This document shows positions 32,843 to 44,025 of a stretch of 64,000 bases of DNA, one piece after another; the stretch's first letter is position 1; each line of letters begins with the position of its first letter. Source of the DNA: Sacculina carcini (lineage: Eukaryota; Arthropoda; Thecostraca; Sacculinidae). The notes beneath the pieces are model-generated. The model was not told the DNA's origin and ran no database searches. It saw only the letters and a list, made by a program, of their open reading frames with translations. Made by a program: the position numbers and the translations under genes. The DNA lies in assembly GCA_916048095.2 (NCBI GenBank), contig OU696587.1, positions 3,248,579-3,312,578 of the forward strand, given 5' to 3'.

Positions 32843-33254
32843 TGTAAAGAAAACAAAAACAGTAAGATATATTCAGACAGGTGCGCGTGGGCATCACCGC
32901 CCCACGCGCGACCACAAAACGTCACACGCCGACAACACTTCGAACACGACTCCAAACTCACACCGTGACACAAGGGAGCACACACACACGCGCACAGGCC
33001 TAAGGCCCACCGCCACAGCCAATCAACGGCGAGCCGGTCAATCGCTCGCCGCCGCGGGGCATGCACACTTCACTAAACGCATACACACACACGCACCGAA
33101 GCAACTACACACACTCGCTCATACACTCTCGCACGCAATATACAATTCAACTATACACAATCACACATAGACACATTACCAAGTTCACGCACACACAATC
33201 TCAGTCAACGTGGACAATCTATCACACTCTCTCACTGCACACAATCACACTACA
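32843..33254 (-). mobile_element. Solo LTR of the short LTR element family
   Basis: 412 bp flanked by the 5-bp duplication GATAC (32838-32842 and 33255-33259). On minus it reads TGTAGTGTGATTGTG...TTTACA, homologous to 7925-8374 and 48805-49228, including the GC-rich hairpin (about 32880-32910). It formed by LTR-LTR recombination after insertion. Confidence 0.88.
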
Positions 33255-33305
33255 GATACACAAAATGAAACGTTAAACATCGCTCACAGATAGACACAAC
33301 GCTAT

Positions 33306-33803
33306 TTACCCCAGCATAAACAAGATAACACTAATAAAACGCTGAGGAAGACGCCGAATACGACTGAAACGTCTCAACACAACAGGACTTGCACTATCAG
33401 GGGCAGATTGCTCGGCTTCGACTTGAACCTCACCACCATCACCCTGGTTTTCACCCTGATGATCGGACGTGGTCCGCCCATGCTCCGTAGCATTCTCTCC
33501 AACACATCCGTCTGTGGCAGTCACAGGAACCGTCGCATGTGCAGAGTCGCATGCCGGCTCAACCGCTGTGGAACCACCGCCGTCAATCTCCTCTTCCGCT
33601 GAACATCTTCAGCGAATATGGTCGAAATGTCGCCGTAGCACTCGACCATCACATTCCAGCTCAGCTATTTGGCCATTCACATATTTCACAACAGCCGGCG
33701 ACCATTTACGATCGCTATTAAACAGCTGGACATAAACCGCATCACCGACTTCGAAACGACGGACTGTAGAGCTGCGTTCAGCACAAATCCGGCGAACTTG
33801 CAC
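33306..33803 (-). pseudogene. E4 integrase C-terminal remnant
   Basis: A short frame (33803-33609) resembling the beta-rich DNA-binding end of Ty3 integrase (RRFEVGDAVYVQLF, SPAVVKYVNGQ, VLRRHFDHIR). An acidic frame (33524-33306) ends in VVLRRFSRIRRLPQRF, typical of the extreme Pol C terminus. The catalytic D,D,E core is absent. Confidence 0.75.
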
Positions 33804-34162
33804 TGTATTTGCATATACCGCGCTTTAGTAATATTCAGTGTGATACTTTTTTCGCGACATCTCAACAAAAAACTACACACGCGCGTCTGCAACTCCTGCT
33901 TTGTGTGGCCGTATATTATGACGTCGTCGACAAGACGCTGGATACCCGGCAGTCCTTCCAGTGATTCATCCATGCGCCGATTGTAATGATCTGATATGGA
34001 AGAGATACCATATGGAGCGCGCTTGAACATGTATCTGCCGTTCGGTGTAATAAACGTAGTGAGTGCTTGGCTGTCAGCATCGAGCGGACATTGATGATAA
34101 CCTTTTTTCGCATCAAATACTGCGAAAATTTTTGCCTCTGACGCAATAATGATGCAACGCAT
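33690..34162 (-). pseudogene. E4 RT core in shifted frame
   Basis: Continues the RT of the upstream frame after a frameshift near 34160: FAVFDAKKGYHQCPL (first Asp), KRAPYGISSISDHYNRRM and RLVDDVIIYG (active site, VDD). It ends near 33785, where the deletion joins it to the integrase remnant. Confidence 0.82.
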
Positions 34163-35760
34163 TCCGAGGGAGTGCCGGACTGAAAAAGTTCACGTTTCAC
34201 ACATTTGTTCAATTTGGTGAGGTCCACACACAGACGAACACCTCCATTTTTTTTCGGCGTGACTACAATTGGTGAGCACCAATCCGTAGGTTCAGTTACA
34301 GGTGATAGAATTCCTTGTTCTTGTAATTGCTGAATCTCGTCTTTCAGTCCTGCTTGTAGTGGAAGTGGTACTATGCGTGGTGCTGAGACACTATGCGGAA
34401 TTGCGTCCTCTCGCAATTTTATTTTGAATGTCTCGCCAGTCAGAACTTTAATTTCATCGCTGAACACATCTGCAAATTTACTGAATATGTCATACGACTG
34501 CGATTTCATTTGATTCACCTGATGTGCAGTTTCACACGGCATACACGGTGACATTTGTAGAGGAAAATTTACCGGAATCAAACGTAGCTCACGACAAACA
34601 TGCCAGGAGAGAAGGAGTCCATGAACGCCTTCTACGACAATAATGTCTACCGTAGTCGATGCGTTGCCAATGGCGATGGTGGTTTGAAAGACACACATCG
34701 AACGCATTTTGGTTCCGTCTGCTGAAATGGGGCTGTCAGTACTGGTTTTCAATGTGACATTCTTCAAATGTTTCATGATGTAAGTGCCGGCGACTGTAAT
34801 GTATGCTCCGATATCTGGAAGAGGCGACACACGAATTTGACCCCCAACCACGACGTCCACCTTTGGTGCTTTTACAGTGGTTACGTTTGAAACAACTGCT
34901 GCAGAGACACGGTCGTTATCTGTACATTTCTCATGCGTCTTTTTGTTTGTGCGAATCACGCTGCGGCACTTGATTTCGAAATGATAAAATTTACCGCACC
35001 GTTCGCATTGTTTTCCGAGCGCTGGACATTTTTCGCTCGCTCGGTGGCGACGTCCGCATCTTGTGCACTCGTTCGTGTCCCTTCCTATGCGCCTATCATG
35101 CGTCACAGTGGGGTGCCTATGTTGCACTTTATTGACGTGAGTATCCCGACTGTTTTCGATCAAATCTGTGTCGCGGTTGGCTGCCTCTTCAGCTCTGCAT
35201 ATCTCAACGGCTGTAGATAGCGTTAGATTTTTCACGCTGCAAAGTTTTTTCACTGTTGCTGTGTCTCTGACACCGACGACGATGCGATCGCGGATCAAGG
35301 AATCCCGACATTGGTCACAGAAATTGCAAGTGGTGCTCATCTCTCGGAGGCTGATCAAAAAATCTTCGAAGCACTCACCAATTTTCTGAGAGCGGCCGTT
35401 GAAGTTTTTCCGTTCGATGACTTCGTTTACCTGGCCTTTTGCGTACTCTGCCAGCATACGAACGATGACGTCGATGATGTCTTTGTCGTTTTCATCCATT
35501 TGAAATTTTTTCACTGTTCTCAGCGTTTCATCGTTGAGGCACGATCGAAGTACTGCGGCCTGCATTTTTCTGGGTTGGTTTTGAAGACCGGTCAATAGCA
35601 AATAATCTTCCCAACGATCTTTCCACACGAAAAATGACTCGCTCCGGTCAACACTCAGGTCCAGTTTTTCGGGCATAGAGACTCTCCCGGCCCATACTGA
35701 CGTTTGAGACGGCTGCATCTGATGAGACGAGCTTGCTGTGTCAACTGTCGGCTGCGCCAT
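33916..35760 (-). pseudogene. E4 gag-protease-RT
   Basis: From MAQPTVDTASSS (35760) the frame gives a mag-type Gag (WKDRWEDYLLLTGL, DRIVVGVRDTATVKKL) and two Cys/His motifs (CTRCGRRHRASEKC, CERCGKFYHFEIKC). A protease follows whose active site reads LPDIGAYITVAG instead of DTGA, so it is probably inactive. RT starts with CSPIVVTPKKNG and VRLCVDLTKLN. The RT frame is lost by a frameshift near 34160. Confidence 0.85.
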
Positions 35761-36049
35761 GTTCAAGTTATAGTCAATGGTTAACCGAGACACGTCATAT
35801 ATTCTGAGCTCAATAGCAAAGGCAGGTAAGACAACGACATTGGTCCAATGGACCAACACAACATGCACGTACACACTCGAACACAATCCAATAGATACTG
35901 TCGTCAACGTCTTCAGACGTAGACCAAAACCCCCTTTGTCACGAGCTTCGGTTCGACGGGTTCATCGACCCCGCAATGCGATGACTCATCAAACTGCGCT
36001 CACTCACACAATGTCTGCATGCATGTCTGCATGCAAACTGCATGTCTGT
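35761..36049. other. Unassigned 5' leader of E4 / LINE boundary
   Basis: Upstream of E4 gag on minus. It may hold the E4 5' leader or part of an LTR, but I find no repeat of it near 33260-33310. No gene recognised. Confidence 0.4.
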
Positions 36050-38590
36050 CGCTCCTCCTCAAATTCTTCTAAAACTTCGGGTGGCGGTGTCGGCGTTATT
36101 TTTAATTCTTCTCTAGGTATTTCCTTACTTTCTGACCTTTCATTCACATCAATGACATTTGAGTACATCGCTACTTCTCTCTGCCTGCGTCGCCTAAGCT
36201 GGGCTTACTGCTTGTCTACCGCCATAATAACCCAGGCTCATCTTCTCAATTTATCTCCGACTTTGACACCCTTATTTCGTATTTTTTCCAACACTTTTAC
36301 GATAATTTTATTATTCTTGGAGACTTTGATTTCTGGGTGGACTGTCCCCTATCACAGCCCTATGCTTCTGATTTTCTTTCTTTACTTAATTCTTGGGGTC
36401 TTTCTGTTATGAATTCGGGTATTACTCATACTTCAGGCCACACTCTCGATCTTCTCATTTGTACAGCTTCATCTGCAAATTTTATTCTTCCCGGTCTGCT
36501 TACTTTCCCCCCTGATGCCACCACATACGATCATAGCTTCATTTCCTTTGCTTTAAAACGTCAAAAACTGGCTACTACACACTCACCAAAAACCTACTAT
36601 TCACGAGATTACAGTAACTTCGACTCTTCCTATTTCTCTCTCCTAGTTTCTTCTCTCTCTCCCACTATCTACAATTTTATTCCCTCTTCAGCCATCTCAC
36701 ACTTCATAAATGAATCTTTGTGTAATATTAATGAGGTTCTGTTCCCACTGCGCCGTCGCGTGATCCTCTGTCTCGCCACTTCCGTGGTTAAATTCGGATT
36801 TACGCCACTTACGTGCAGAGACCCGTGCCCATTAACGACGTTGGCGCCGATTTCGCACTGAGTCCGACTGGCTGTCTTTTTGCGACTCTCGAAATACTTT
36901 TCTTTCCTCTCTCGATCTTGCAAAATCTTTATATTAAAAAGATAAGCTTTCATCCCGCTCAAATTCTTCTGACTCCAGGTGGCACACCCTGAAATCTATC
37001 ACCGGTTTTTCCAAATCGGCTCCTTGCTATATTTCTGCGTCATGTTTTTCATCTTTTTTCTGCGATAAACTTGTCTTCGCCAGATCAAAGCTTCCTTCCT
37101 CCTCCCTTCCTCTAACTTTTTCGTCCTCAAATACTTCCCTCGATGCCTTCTCACCTATCACACCTGCGATGACAATCAAGCTTCAAAGTAAGCTAAAAAT
37201 ATCCAGGTGCCCTTCTGACCTAATCAACTTTCGTGTCCTCTCTGACTTCATCTTACTGCTTCATCCTGTGCTTACCCATCTTGTAAATACTTCTTTTCTT
37301 CATGGTAATTTCCTAGCATCTAAACACGCCATTGTATCACCTATTCTCAAAAAACCTTCCCTTGAATCCTCCATCCCCAGCAATTACAGGCCTATTTCTT
37401 TGCTTCCTCTTCCTTCCAAGCTTCTTGAAGCTGCCATCCTTCCTCAGCTCCGCCCTTGCATATATTCGGCCCTAGATCCATGTCAATCTGGTTTCGTTTC
37501 CGGACACTCAACTGAAACTCTGCTCCTCTCTCTGCTTAATGCTATACTTGCTTCTTTTTCCGTGGGTAATTCTGTGCTTTTCATTTCGCTTGACTTTTCT
37601 TCCGCTTTTTACCTTGTGAATCACTCTACTCTCCACCAGGATCTACGGCATGCCGGTTTTTCTTCCTCCGCGCTGTCTCTATTGTCATCCAATCTTGCTG
37701 ATCGGCCGTTTTCGGTACGCTGTAACTCTGAATATTCATCTTCTTCTCCTATTATTTCGGGTGTTACCCAAGGCTCTCTTTTCGGTCCTCTTTTGTTTAA
37801 TCCTTATGTTTCTTCTCTTTGTCCGATCCTCCGCACCTATCCTATATCTTTTCACATTTATGCGGATGATATCCAAATTTACTTCCCTTTTTCGTCCTCT
37901 AACAGTTATCTCATTGACCAACTTCTATCCAACATAGCTGGGCCTGGGCGACCTCCAGAGATCTCTTGAATCCTGATAAGACAGAGTATATTTTATTTTA
38001 CCCTCCTAGGATTTCTCCGAACTGTCTTCATTTGTCCCTCTCCTCTCATATTCGTAGTTTGGGCATTGTCTTTGATCCTTCACTTGACTTCTCCAAGCAT
38101 ATTATAAACGTTACCCGATCCTGTCGATTCATCTTGCGCCAACTCTACCCTATACGCCGACACATCGACGAATAGTCTGCACTGCTTCTTGTTAATTCTT
38201 ATATCTTCTCCCGTCTCGACTATTGCAATTCTTTATTTTTCACCTACCTCAAAAAACTCTTCGCTCCCTTCAGTCAATCATTAACCTTTCCTGTCGGTTC
38301 GTTTTGCGTCTTCCGCCTAGGACACCAGCCTCTGTACATATTCGGCAACTAGGCTGGCTGCCAGTCCCTTCGAGGATCCATCATAAGTTTTGCTGTCTTG
38401 TATATAAACTTCTTCAGTCGCCTTCTCCTCCTTCCTACTTACTTACCCTCCTACAGTGCAACGAGCGACCTTCCAATCGTCGTCCTGTACCTCTTGTTTC
38501 TCCTCCTGCTCTTCATGAGCCAAACTGGTCGGCCAAGTCATTCTACTTTTCTGCTCCCCGTCTTTACAATCAACTTCCTCCTCATGTCCT
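36050..38590 (+). pseudogene. L2/CR1-type LINE, main part (split by E3)
   Basis: Plus-strand LINE with broken frames. Endonuclease is at about 36060-36600 (GGGVGVIFNSSLGISLL; GFNFWVD-like GDFDFWVD region near 36320; SGHTLDLLIC near 36430). RT is at about 37169-37969 (NYRPISLLPLPSKLLEA, DPCQSGFVSGHSTET, FISLDFSSAFYLVNH, GVTQGSLFGPLLF, IYADDIQIYF active site). The C terminus is at 38223-38590 (LGWLPVPSRIHHK, WSAKSFYFSAPRLYNQLP). Several stops and indels are present. The frame continues at 44026 beyond E3. Confidence 0.85.
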
Positions 38591-38966
38591 TGTAACGCTT
38601 AGACTCCACAAGTATACAAACACCGGCCACGGCGTGGAACAGAATAAGAATGTATTGCATTTCCTGCGGGCATATATAGGGTCGGTCAGGTCATGTCATG
38701 TCATCAGTTGATTGGACCACGTCAGCAGTAACACGGTCACACATACAGGACAAATCCGTCAATACACAAAGCGCGTAACATTACATTAATTTACAAACAA
38801 TAATTAAGGCGATGATTCATAAAAACATAACATTCAAACGTAATTAAATTAAATGATCACAAATCAATTCATAAAAAGAAAGAACAAACAACCGCAGCTC
38901 ACACACTCTCGATGAGGGATGCCAATTGAGACCAATCTGGGTCACAAATTGTTGCCACTCACTATA
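38591..38966 (-). repeat. 3' LTR of E3
   Basis: 376 bp; plus-strand ends TGTAACG and ACTATA. Confidence 0.93.
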
Positions 38967-39448
38967 GGACTCCCCCTACCAGAGCGGAGCTGGGCGATAC
39001 ACGGACAAGGTACATGATACATAAGACACACGAGAGAATATACACGGCGTACGTTCACGCACTGCACCAGCTGATTACACATACAACTAATGGTGATGAC
39101 GGTGATGACGATCATGATGATGAAAAAATGATGATGAGGACATATGTATAACAAATATATAACAATACACACTATATGAATTATTGCACAATAACATCAG
39201 CACGCAGGAAGCAGCAGTGAACGACGTGCGCCCCACTGTACTACACAGGCCTACTCTGGCATACAGCAGATATACGGAGTAGCCCGTGCAGAGACGTGAG
39301 ACGTGGGTGTTAAAGCTATACACGAATAAACCTAGAAATATAAATGGAGACAATGCGACAAATGCAACAAAATCAGCAATGGACGGAACACGAAAAAACT
39401 ATAGAGATAAGTCCAATCAAAACGTCAGTCTCGAAATCAAGGGTATGG
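38967..39448 (-). other. E3 non-coding 3' region
   Basis: Between the integrase stop and the 3' LTR. It has no env-like frame; it includes an ATG/GAT-rich stretch at about 39090-39140. Just inside the LTR is a purine tract on minus (complement of GGACTCCCCCTACC). Confidence 0.6.
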
Positions 39449-41536
39449 TCAAGAATAGTCAAAGTCTGGGTCTACCTTACACCGGACTTTCCGACCTGCC
39501 CGGGTGGTCTTCTGTGGTGGCGGCTGCGGTGGCAGCTGTGGTGACGGAGAGGCACGAGGCGCCGGTACAGGGGTGGGAGGCGGGGCGGTTGCAGTCCTCG
39601 GAGCTGGTGTGGGAGGTGCGGACGGCGCCAGTTTGGCGGCAGACACTGCGGCTGGAACGACGGCCGGTTTGAGGCGGTCGATTGACACAGTCTCCGACCC
39701 GCCAGTTGGTAGGGCGATCTTGAACACCTTCGGAGACCTCGAAACGACGCGGAACGGACCGCGGTAAGGCGCCTCTAGCGGTCTTCGCACTCGGTCTACA
39801 CGAACCCACACCTGCTCACAGGACATCAGCTTAGCCGGCACATAAGACGGAGACGTACCGTGCACTGTACCGGCCGACATGCTGTGGAAATCCACCTCCT
39901 GCATCCTCCGGGCCAACTCCATCACAAACTGGTGCTGCGTCCTGGTCGAGACGGTGTCGCCCGTCGGGACTCTGGGACACAGCAGGTATCCGCCAGTGAC
40001 AGCTGTGAAAGGAGAAATACCCGACTCAGTCGGCAGCAGTCGCACACCCAGCATCACCACCGGCAGTGACGAGAGCCAGTCCTGTCGCCGAGCTGTTAAA
40101 GCTGTTTTTATCACCCAATGGAGTCTTTCCACGAGGCCGTTTGACTGCGGGTGGTATGCCGTAGTCCTCACACGGTGGAAATCGACCAGGGCGGAAAGTT
40201 CACGGAACAGCTCCGACTCGAACTGGGTACCGCGGTCAGTCACCACACGAAGTGGCACACCAAACCGGGATACCCAGTGGTACATGAAGGCCTCAGCGAC
40301 GGACGCGGCAGAGATTTCCGTCAGCGGCACGGCCTCGGACCAACGGCTGGGTCTGTCGATACAGGTTAACAAGTAGCGGTAGGGTGTCGACTGCAGGTGG
40401 TAGCGCGACGTGGCCGGCGGCAGCGGTCCCACTATGTCCAAGTGGACGCACTCGAAGCGTGTACTTGGAACGTCGAATTCTGTCCGTGGCGAATTGGTGT
40501 GCCTGGTTATCTTGGCCTGTTGGCACGCGGTGCAGGCGCGGACCCACGACTTGATATCTGACTCCATCTTCGGCCAGACATACCGAGATTTTATCATCAT
40601 GACACTGGCCGCAATACCTGGGTGGCACAGACTGTGCATTTGATTGAGCACAGATAAGCGGCACTTCTCGGGCAGGAACGGTCTGGGGTGTGGAGTCGAC
40701 AGGTCACACAACAACGGAAGATCTCCTGACGTCTTCACCGGCGTCAGCGAAGCAGCAGCAGTCTGGGTCTCAGCGTCATCTGCTTGTGTACGTGCGATGG
40801 CCGGCAGGTCGCAGACATCGATTTCGACAGCGTTCACGCTGCGTGAAAGACAGTCCGCGACAATGTTGTCAGCGCACTTGATGTGCTGCACATCCGACAC
40901 GTACTCGGTGATGTACGACCAGTGGCGCTGCTGACGGTCAGACTTGGCCACGTTGGGACTGCTGAACGCTGACACCAGCGGCTTGTGGTCGGTCAGCAGC
41001 GTCACCGATCGACCCTCCAGGTGGTGCCGGAAGTGCAGCACGGCGTAGTAGGCGGCCAGCAGCTCGCGGTCGTACACTGAGTACTTCCTTTGCGCCACGG
41101 ACAGCTTCTTTGAGAAGAAAGATACCGGTTGTGGGCTGCCGTCGACCATTTGATGCAGGGCCGCGCCGGCGGCCGTGGACGAGCAGTCGGTGACGAGCTG
41201 CAGGTGTGAGCACTTGGGCAGCGGATGTGGAAGAGTGCACGCGTTCTCCAGCGCCTCCTTGATAGCGACGAATGCCGCTCTCTCTTCGTCATCTAACGTG
41301 AGGGACTTGGCGTTGGGCTGCATCTTGGTCCGTTCCGAGAGTGGATGGACTATCTTGGCGAAACTCGGAATCATTCGCCTGTAAAAACCCACCATTCCGA
41401 GAAAACGTCGGAGAGAGGCAGAATCCGAAGGTGCTGGGAAATCGCTGATGGCGGCGATCTTGGCGTCCGGAGGGCGAACTCCGTCAGCTGTGATATTGTG
41501 GCCCAGAAGTCGATGCTCGTCTGGAAGAACGAGCAC
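39449..41536 (-). CDS. E3 RNase H and integrase
   Basis: A 695-codon frame. It begins in the RT connection (FLGMVGFYRRMIPSF) and continues with RNase H (LVTDCSSTAAGA, VYDRELLAAYYAV, LLTDHKPLVSAF). The integrase zinc finger HSLCHPGIAAS...CTACQQAK follows, then the catalytic core with HLDIVGPL (D), VVTDRGTQF (D) and NGLVERLHWV (E). The C terminus has APYRGPFRVVSRSPKVFKI and a Pro-rich tail; no chromodomain is seen. All catalytic residues are kept. It is out of phase with the upstream RT frame by a mutation near 41500, because the two frames overlap inside one conserved domain. Confidence 0.9.
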   Translation of the reverse strand: MLVLPDEHRLLGHNITADGVRPPDAKIAAISDFPAPSDSASLRRFLGMVGFYRRMIPSFAKIVHPLSERTKMQPNAKSLTLDDEERAAFVAIKEALENACTLPHPLPKCSHLQLVTDCSSTAAGAALHQMVDGSPQPVSFFSKKLSVAQRKYSVYDRELLAAYYAVLHFRHHLEGRSVTLLTDHKPLVSAFSSPNVAKSDRQQRHWSYITEYVSDVQHIKCADNIVADCLSRSVNAVEIDVCDLPAIARTQADDAETQTAAASLTPVKTSGDLPLLCDLSTPHPRPFLPEKCRLSVLNQMHSLCHPGIAASVMMIKSRYVWPKMESDIKSWVRACTACQQAKITRHTNSPRTEFDVPSTRFECVHLDIVGPLPPATSRYHLQSTPYRYLLTCIDRPSRWSEAVPLTEISAASVAEAFMYHWVSRFGVPLRVVTDRGTQFESELFRELSALVDFHRVRTTAYHPQSNGLVERLHWVIKTALTARRQDWLSSLPVVMLGVRLLPTESGISPFTAVTGGYLLCPRVPTGDTVSTRTQHQFVMELARRMQEVDFHSMSAGTVHGTSPSYVPAKLMSCEQVWVRVDRVRRPLEAPYRGPFRVVSRSPKVFKIALPTGGSETVSIDRLKPAVVPAAVSAAKLAPSAPPTPAPRTATAPPPTPVPAPRASPSPQLPPQPPPQKTTRAGRKVRCKVDPDFDYS

Positions 41537-42747
41537 TTCTCTAGGGACAGGCGGAGGCCATACTGTTCGAAGACCTCAAACACAGCTGACAGGTCGCGCT
41601 TGTGCTGCTCCTGATCCCGCGAGAAAACCAGCACATCGTCCAGGTAAGCAAACGTACAGTCCAGGTGCCCAAGAACGCTGTTGATCAGCCGCTGGAAGGT
41701 GGCGCCGGCGTTGCGCAGCCCCAGCGGCATGAACATGTACTCAAAGAGCCCGAACGGAGTGACGACGGCGGTCTTCGGAATGTCGTCCTCGTTCATAGGC
41801 ACCTGGTAGTACGCCTGCAGCAGGTCCAGCTTGGAGAACACCGCCATGCCCGCCAGCCGCGCCGACAAGTCCTGCACGTGCAGGAGAGGGTACCTGTCTG
41901 GTACCGTGCAGGCGTTAAGCGCACGATAGTCGCCCGTGATGCGCCACTCACCGGGGGTCTTCTTGGCGACCATGTGGAGCGGAGAAGACCACGGCGAGTT
42001 GGATCGACGGACGATACCGGCCTCGATGAGGTGGTCGAAGGCGGCTTTTGCAGCGGCCTCTTTATCGGGTGTGAGTCGACGCGGGCGAGCGAAAACAGGG
42101 GCCACACTGCCGGTATCAATGTTGTGATGGACGGGCATCACAGTCCGGCAGTTGACCTCACGCGGTGAGAGCAGCGGCGAATGTTGAGTCAGCAGCGAAC
42201 GGACATACGCCGGCAGGTGACCCAAATCATTCACCACCAGGCCCACGTGTTGCTCACGGCTGGCGGTGGCAGGCGCTCTCAACGTTGTCGTGGCGTCGCG
42301 GATGCAGCTGTTGCGACAGTCGACGATGAGTTCAAAGTGTCGAAGGAAATCGTGGCCGAGCAGAGGGTAAACAGAGTCCGACACGACGAACGTCCACGTG
42401 AAGGTGCGTCGCAGCTTCGGCACGGCGATCTGCAGTCGGGCCTCGCCATGAGCCGTCATGGGCTGGCCGTTGGCTGCATAAATAAGGACCGAAGTAGGAC
42501 ACAGAGAGGACCTGTTCACCATGCTCGGCGGGACGATGGAGATTCCGGTGCCGGTGTCCACCACGAACTGTACCCAGCGTCCACCAACACGGGCTGCAAC
42601 TGTTAGAAGCGGCAGGCCTGATGGTGCAGCCACCATAGCCTGCCGCTCTAGTTTTCCGGCTGGCGCTGCGGAGACGTGGAACGAGACGCAGGGCGCGACG
42701 ACGGCTCCAACGTGACGACAGTGCGTTTGTCCGGCCACGTACACCAC
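41371..42747 (-). CDS. E3 protease and reverse transcriptase
   Basis: A 458-codon frame overlapping the end of gag by 100 bases in another phase, which suggests programmed frameshifting into pol. The protease has FVVDTGTGISIVPP. RT has [55 protein letters not shown] and the active site FAYLDDVLVF. The last about 45 codons after QTSIDF are out-of-frame sequence following the frameshift. Confidence 0.9.
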   Translation of the reverse strand: MVYVAGQTHCRHVGAVVAPCVSFHVSAAPAGKLERQAMVAAPSGLPLLTVAARVGGRWVQFVVDTGTGISIVPPSMVNRSSLCPTSVLIYAANGQPMTAHGEARLQIAVPKLRRTFTWTFVVSDSVYPLLGHDFLRHFELIVDCRNSCIRDATTTLRAPATASREQHVGLVVNDLGHLPAYVRSLLTQHSPLLSPREVNCRTVMPVHHNIDTGSVAPVFARPRRLTPDKEAAAKAAFDHLIEAGIVRRSNSPWSSPLHMVAKKTPGEWRITGDYRALNACTVPDRYPLLHVQDLSARLAGMAVFSKLDLLQAYYQVPMNEDDIPKTAVVTPFGLFEYMFMPLGLRNAGATFQRLINSVLGHLDCTFAYLDDVLVFSRDQEQHKRDLSAVFEVFEQYGLRLSLEKCSFFQTSIDFWATISQLTEFALRTPRSPPSAISQHLRILPLSDVFSEWWVFTGE

Positions 42748-43461
42748 GGCTTACACGTTCTAGCCTCGGGGCCGTAGAAGTAGTGGCTAAGACAAACTTT
42801 GGGTCGCTGGCCTCCGCGGAACGGCCTCGGTCCACGTCCACTCGGTCCACGCTGGTAGTTGGCCGGTTGTTGGTAGTTGGAGGTGTTGGGGACTGCGAAC
42901 GGTTGTGCTGACTGGTAGGACCTGGCGAGAGGCATCAGGTCGTCCGCTAACTCCGCCAATTGGTCGAGAGACAGGGTCGTCTTTGCTGCCAGGACAGGAC
43001 CGATGGATGGTGGCAGAGTTTGGGTGAATTTGTGACGAATGAGGTCGCCCGAGGCTCCCACTCTGTGCGCCAGGGTCTGCAGCTCGCACATCAGCGCCGA
43101 AGGTTTGCCGGATAACGTCGCCTTCGCCACCAGCTCCTCGAAGAGTTCTGTCTTGGTGCGCTCGAAGATCCTGAGGACCTCAGCTCGGAGCAGCGTGAAA
43201 TTCTCCGAGTCCAGCACACTGGCGGCGAGCCGTCTGATGACGTTGGTCGGCAGCGCTGACATGGCATGATGAAACTTGGTCGACTCGACCGTCACGCGGC
43301 TCAGCTTGAATTGAGACGCCAGCACCCTGAACCACGCCTCAGCGTCCGTTTCGACAAACTGCGGTCGTTTGACTGAGACGTGGTGGATACCGGCGTCCTC
43401 AGTGGCGGCGTCCTCGGCGTCGGCACGATGCGGTGTGGGCTTGGGATATTCCGTCTCCATG
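42648..43461 (-). CDS. E3 gag
   Basis: I choose the Met at METEYPKPTPHRAD (43461) over an in-frame Met 62 bases or more upstream because the homologous gags in this window start at the same domain boundary. Helical capsid-like region: WFRVLASQFKLSRV, IFERTKTELFEELV, GKPSALMCELQTLAHRVG. A Gly/Arg/Gln-rich stretch follows, then a knuckle-like motif CLSHYFYGPEARTCKPWC. It would form the particle and package RNA. Frame intact. Confidence 0.87.
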
Positions 43462-43645
43462 ATGAGGGTGAAATGATGTGGATGAATGTGATAGCACGAT
43501 AATGTGACGCAAAATGAGGGCAATGAAAATTAAATAACGGAGAAAATGACCAGAGGATAAGTAAGCAGCGAAAATACAGGTAACGGAATTGAATATGAAC
43601 CAATAATATGAAAATAAAATGATAGAACGTCGTAGGGTCACCACT

Positions 43646-44021
43646 TGTAACGCTTAGACTCCACAAGTATACAAACACCGGCCACGGCGTGGAACAGAAT
43701 AAGAATGTATTGCATTTCCTGCGGGCTTATATAGGGTCTGTCAGGTCATGTCGTGTCATCAGTTGATTGGTCCACGTCAGCAGTAACACAGTCACACATA
43801 CAGGACAAATCCGTCAATACACAAAGCGCGTAACATTACATGAATTTACAAACATTAATTAAGGCGATGATTCATAAAAACATAATATTCAAACGTAATT
43901 AAATTAAATGATCACAAATCAATTCATAAAAAGAAAGAACAAACAACCGCAGCTCACACACTCTCGATGAGGGATGCCAATTGAGACCAATCTGGGTCAC
44001 AAATTGTTGCCACTCACTATA
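43646..44021 (-). repeat. 5' LTR of E3
   Basis: 376 bp, 8 differences from 38591-38966 by my count. Confidence 0.93.
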
Positions 44022-44025
44022 TCCT

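Larger units (their letters stand above)
33305..35760 (-). mobile_element. Internally deleted Ty3-like element E4
   Basis: Minus strand. Gag, protease and the RT core are present (35760-about 33785). The sequence then jumps straight to the C-terminal end of integrase (about 33803-33609) and a short acidic tail (33524-33306). RNase H and the integrase catalytic core are missing. I could not identify LTRs: the adjacent LTR at 32843-33254 has its own target duplication, so it is a separate insertion. Confidence 0.8.
38591..44021 (-). mobile_element. Ty3-like LTR retrotransposon E3, nearly intact, nested in a LINE
   Basis: Flanked by the 4-bp duplication TCCT (38587-38590 and 44022-44025). LTRs are 376 bp each (38591-38966, 43646-44021); I count 8 differences, about 2%. 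On minus the order is gag 43461-42648, protease/RT 42747-41371, RNase H/integrase 41536-39449. The primer-binding site on minus reads AG then TGGTGACCCTACG, complementary to a tRNA ending CGTAGGGTCACCA, as is usual. One frameshift near 41500, in the RT/RNase H connection, is the only obvious lesion. Confidence 0.94.

Noticed and set aside
32736..33170. 144-codon plus-strand frame
   Set aside because: It runs antisense through the solo LTR and is low complexity; no domain.
32843..33254. 3' LTR of element E4
   Set aside because: It lies next to the end of E4 pol in the right orientation, but has its own flanking GATAC duplication on both sides and lacks an adjoining polypurine tract, so it is an independent solo LTR.
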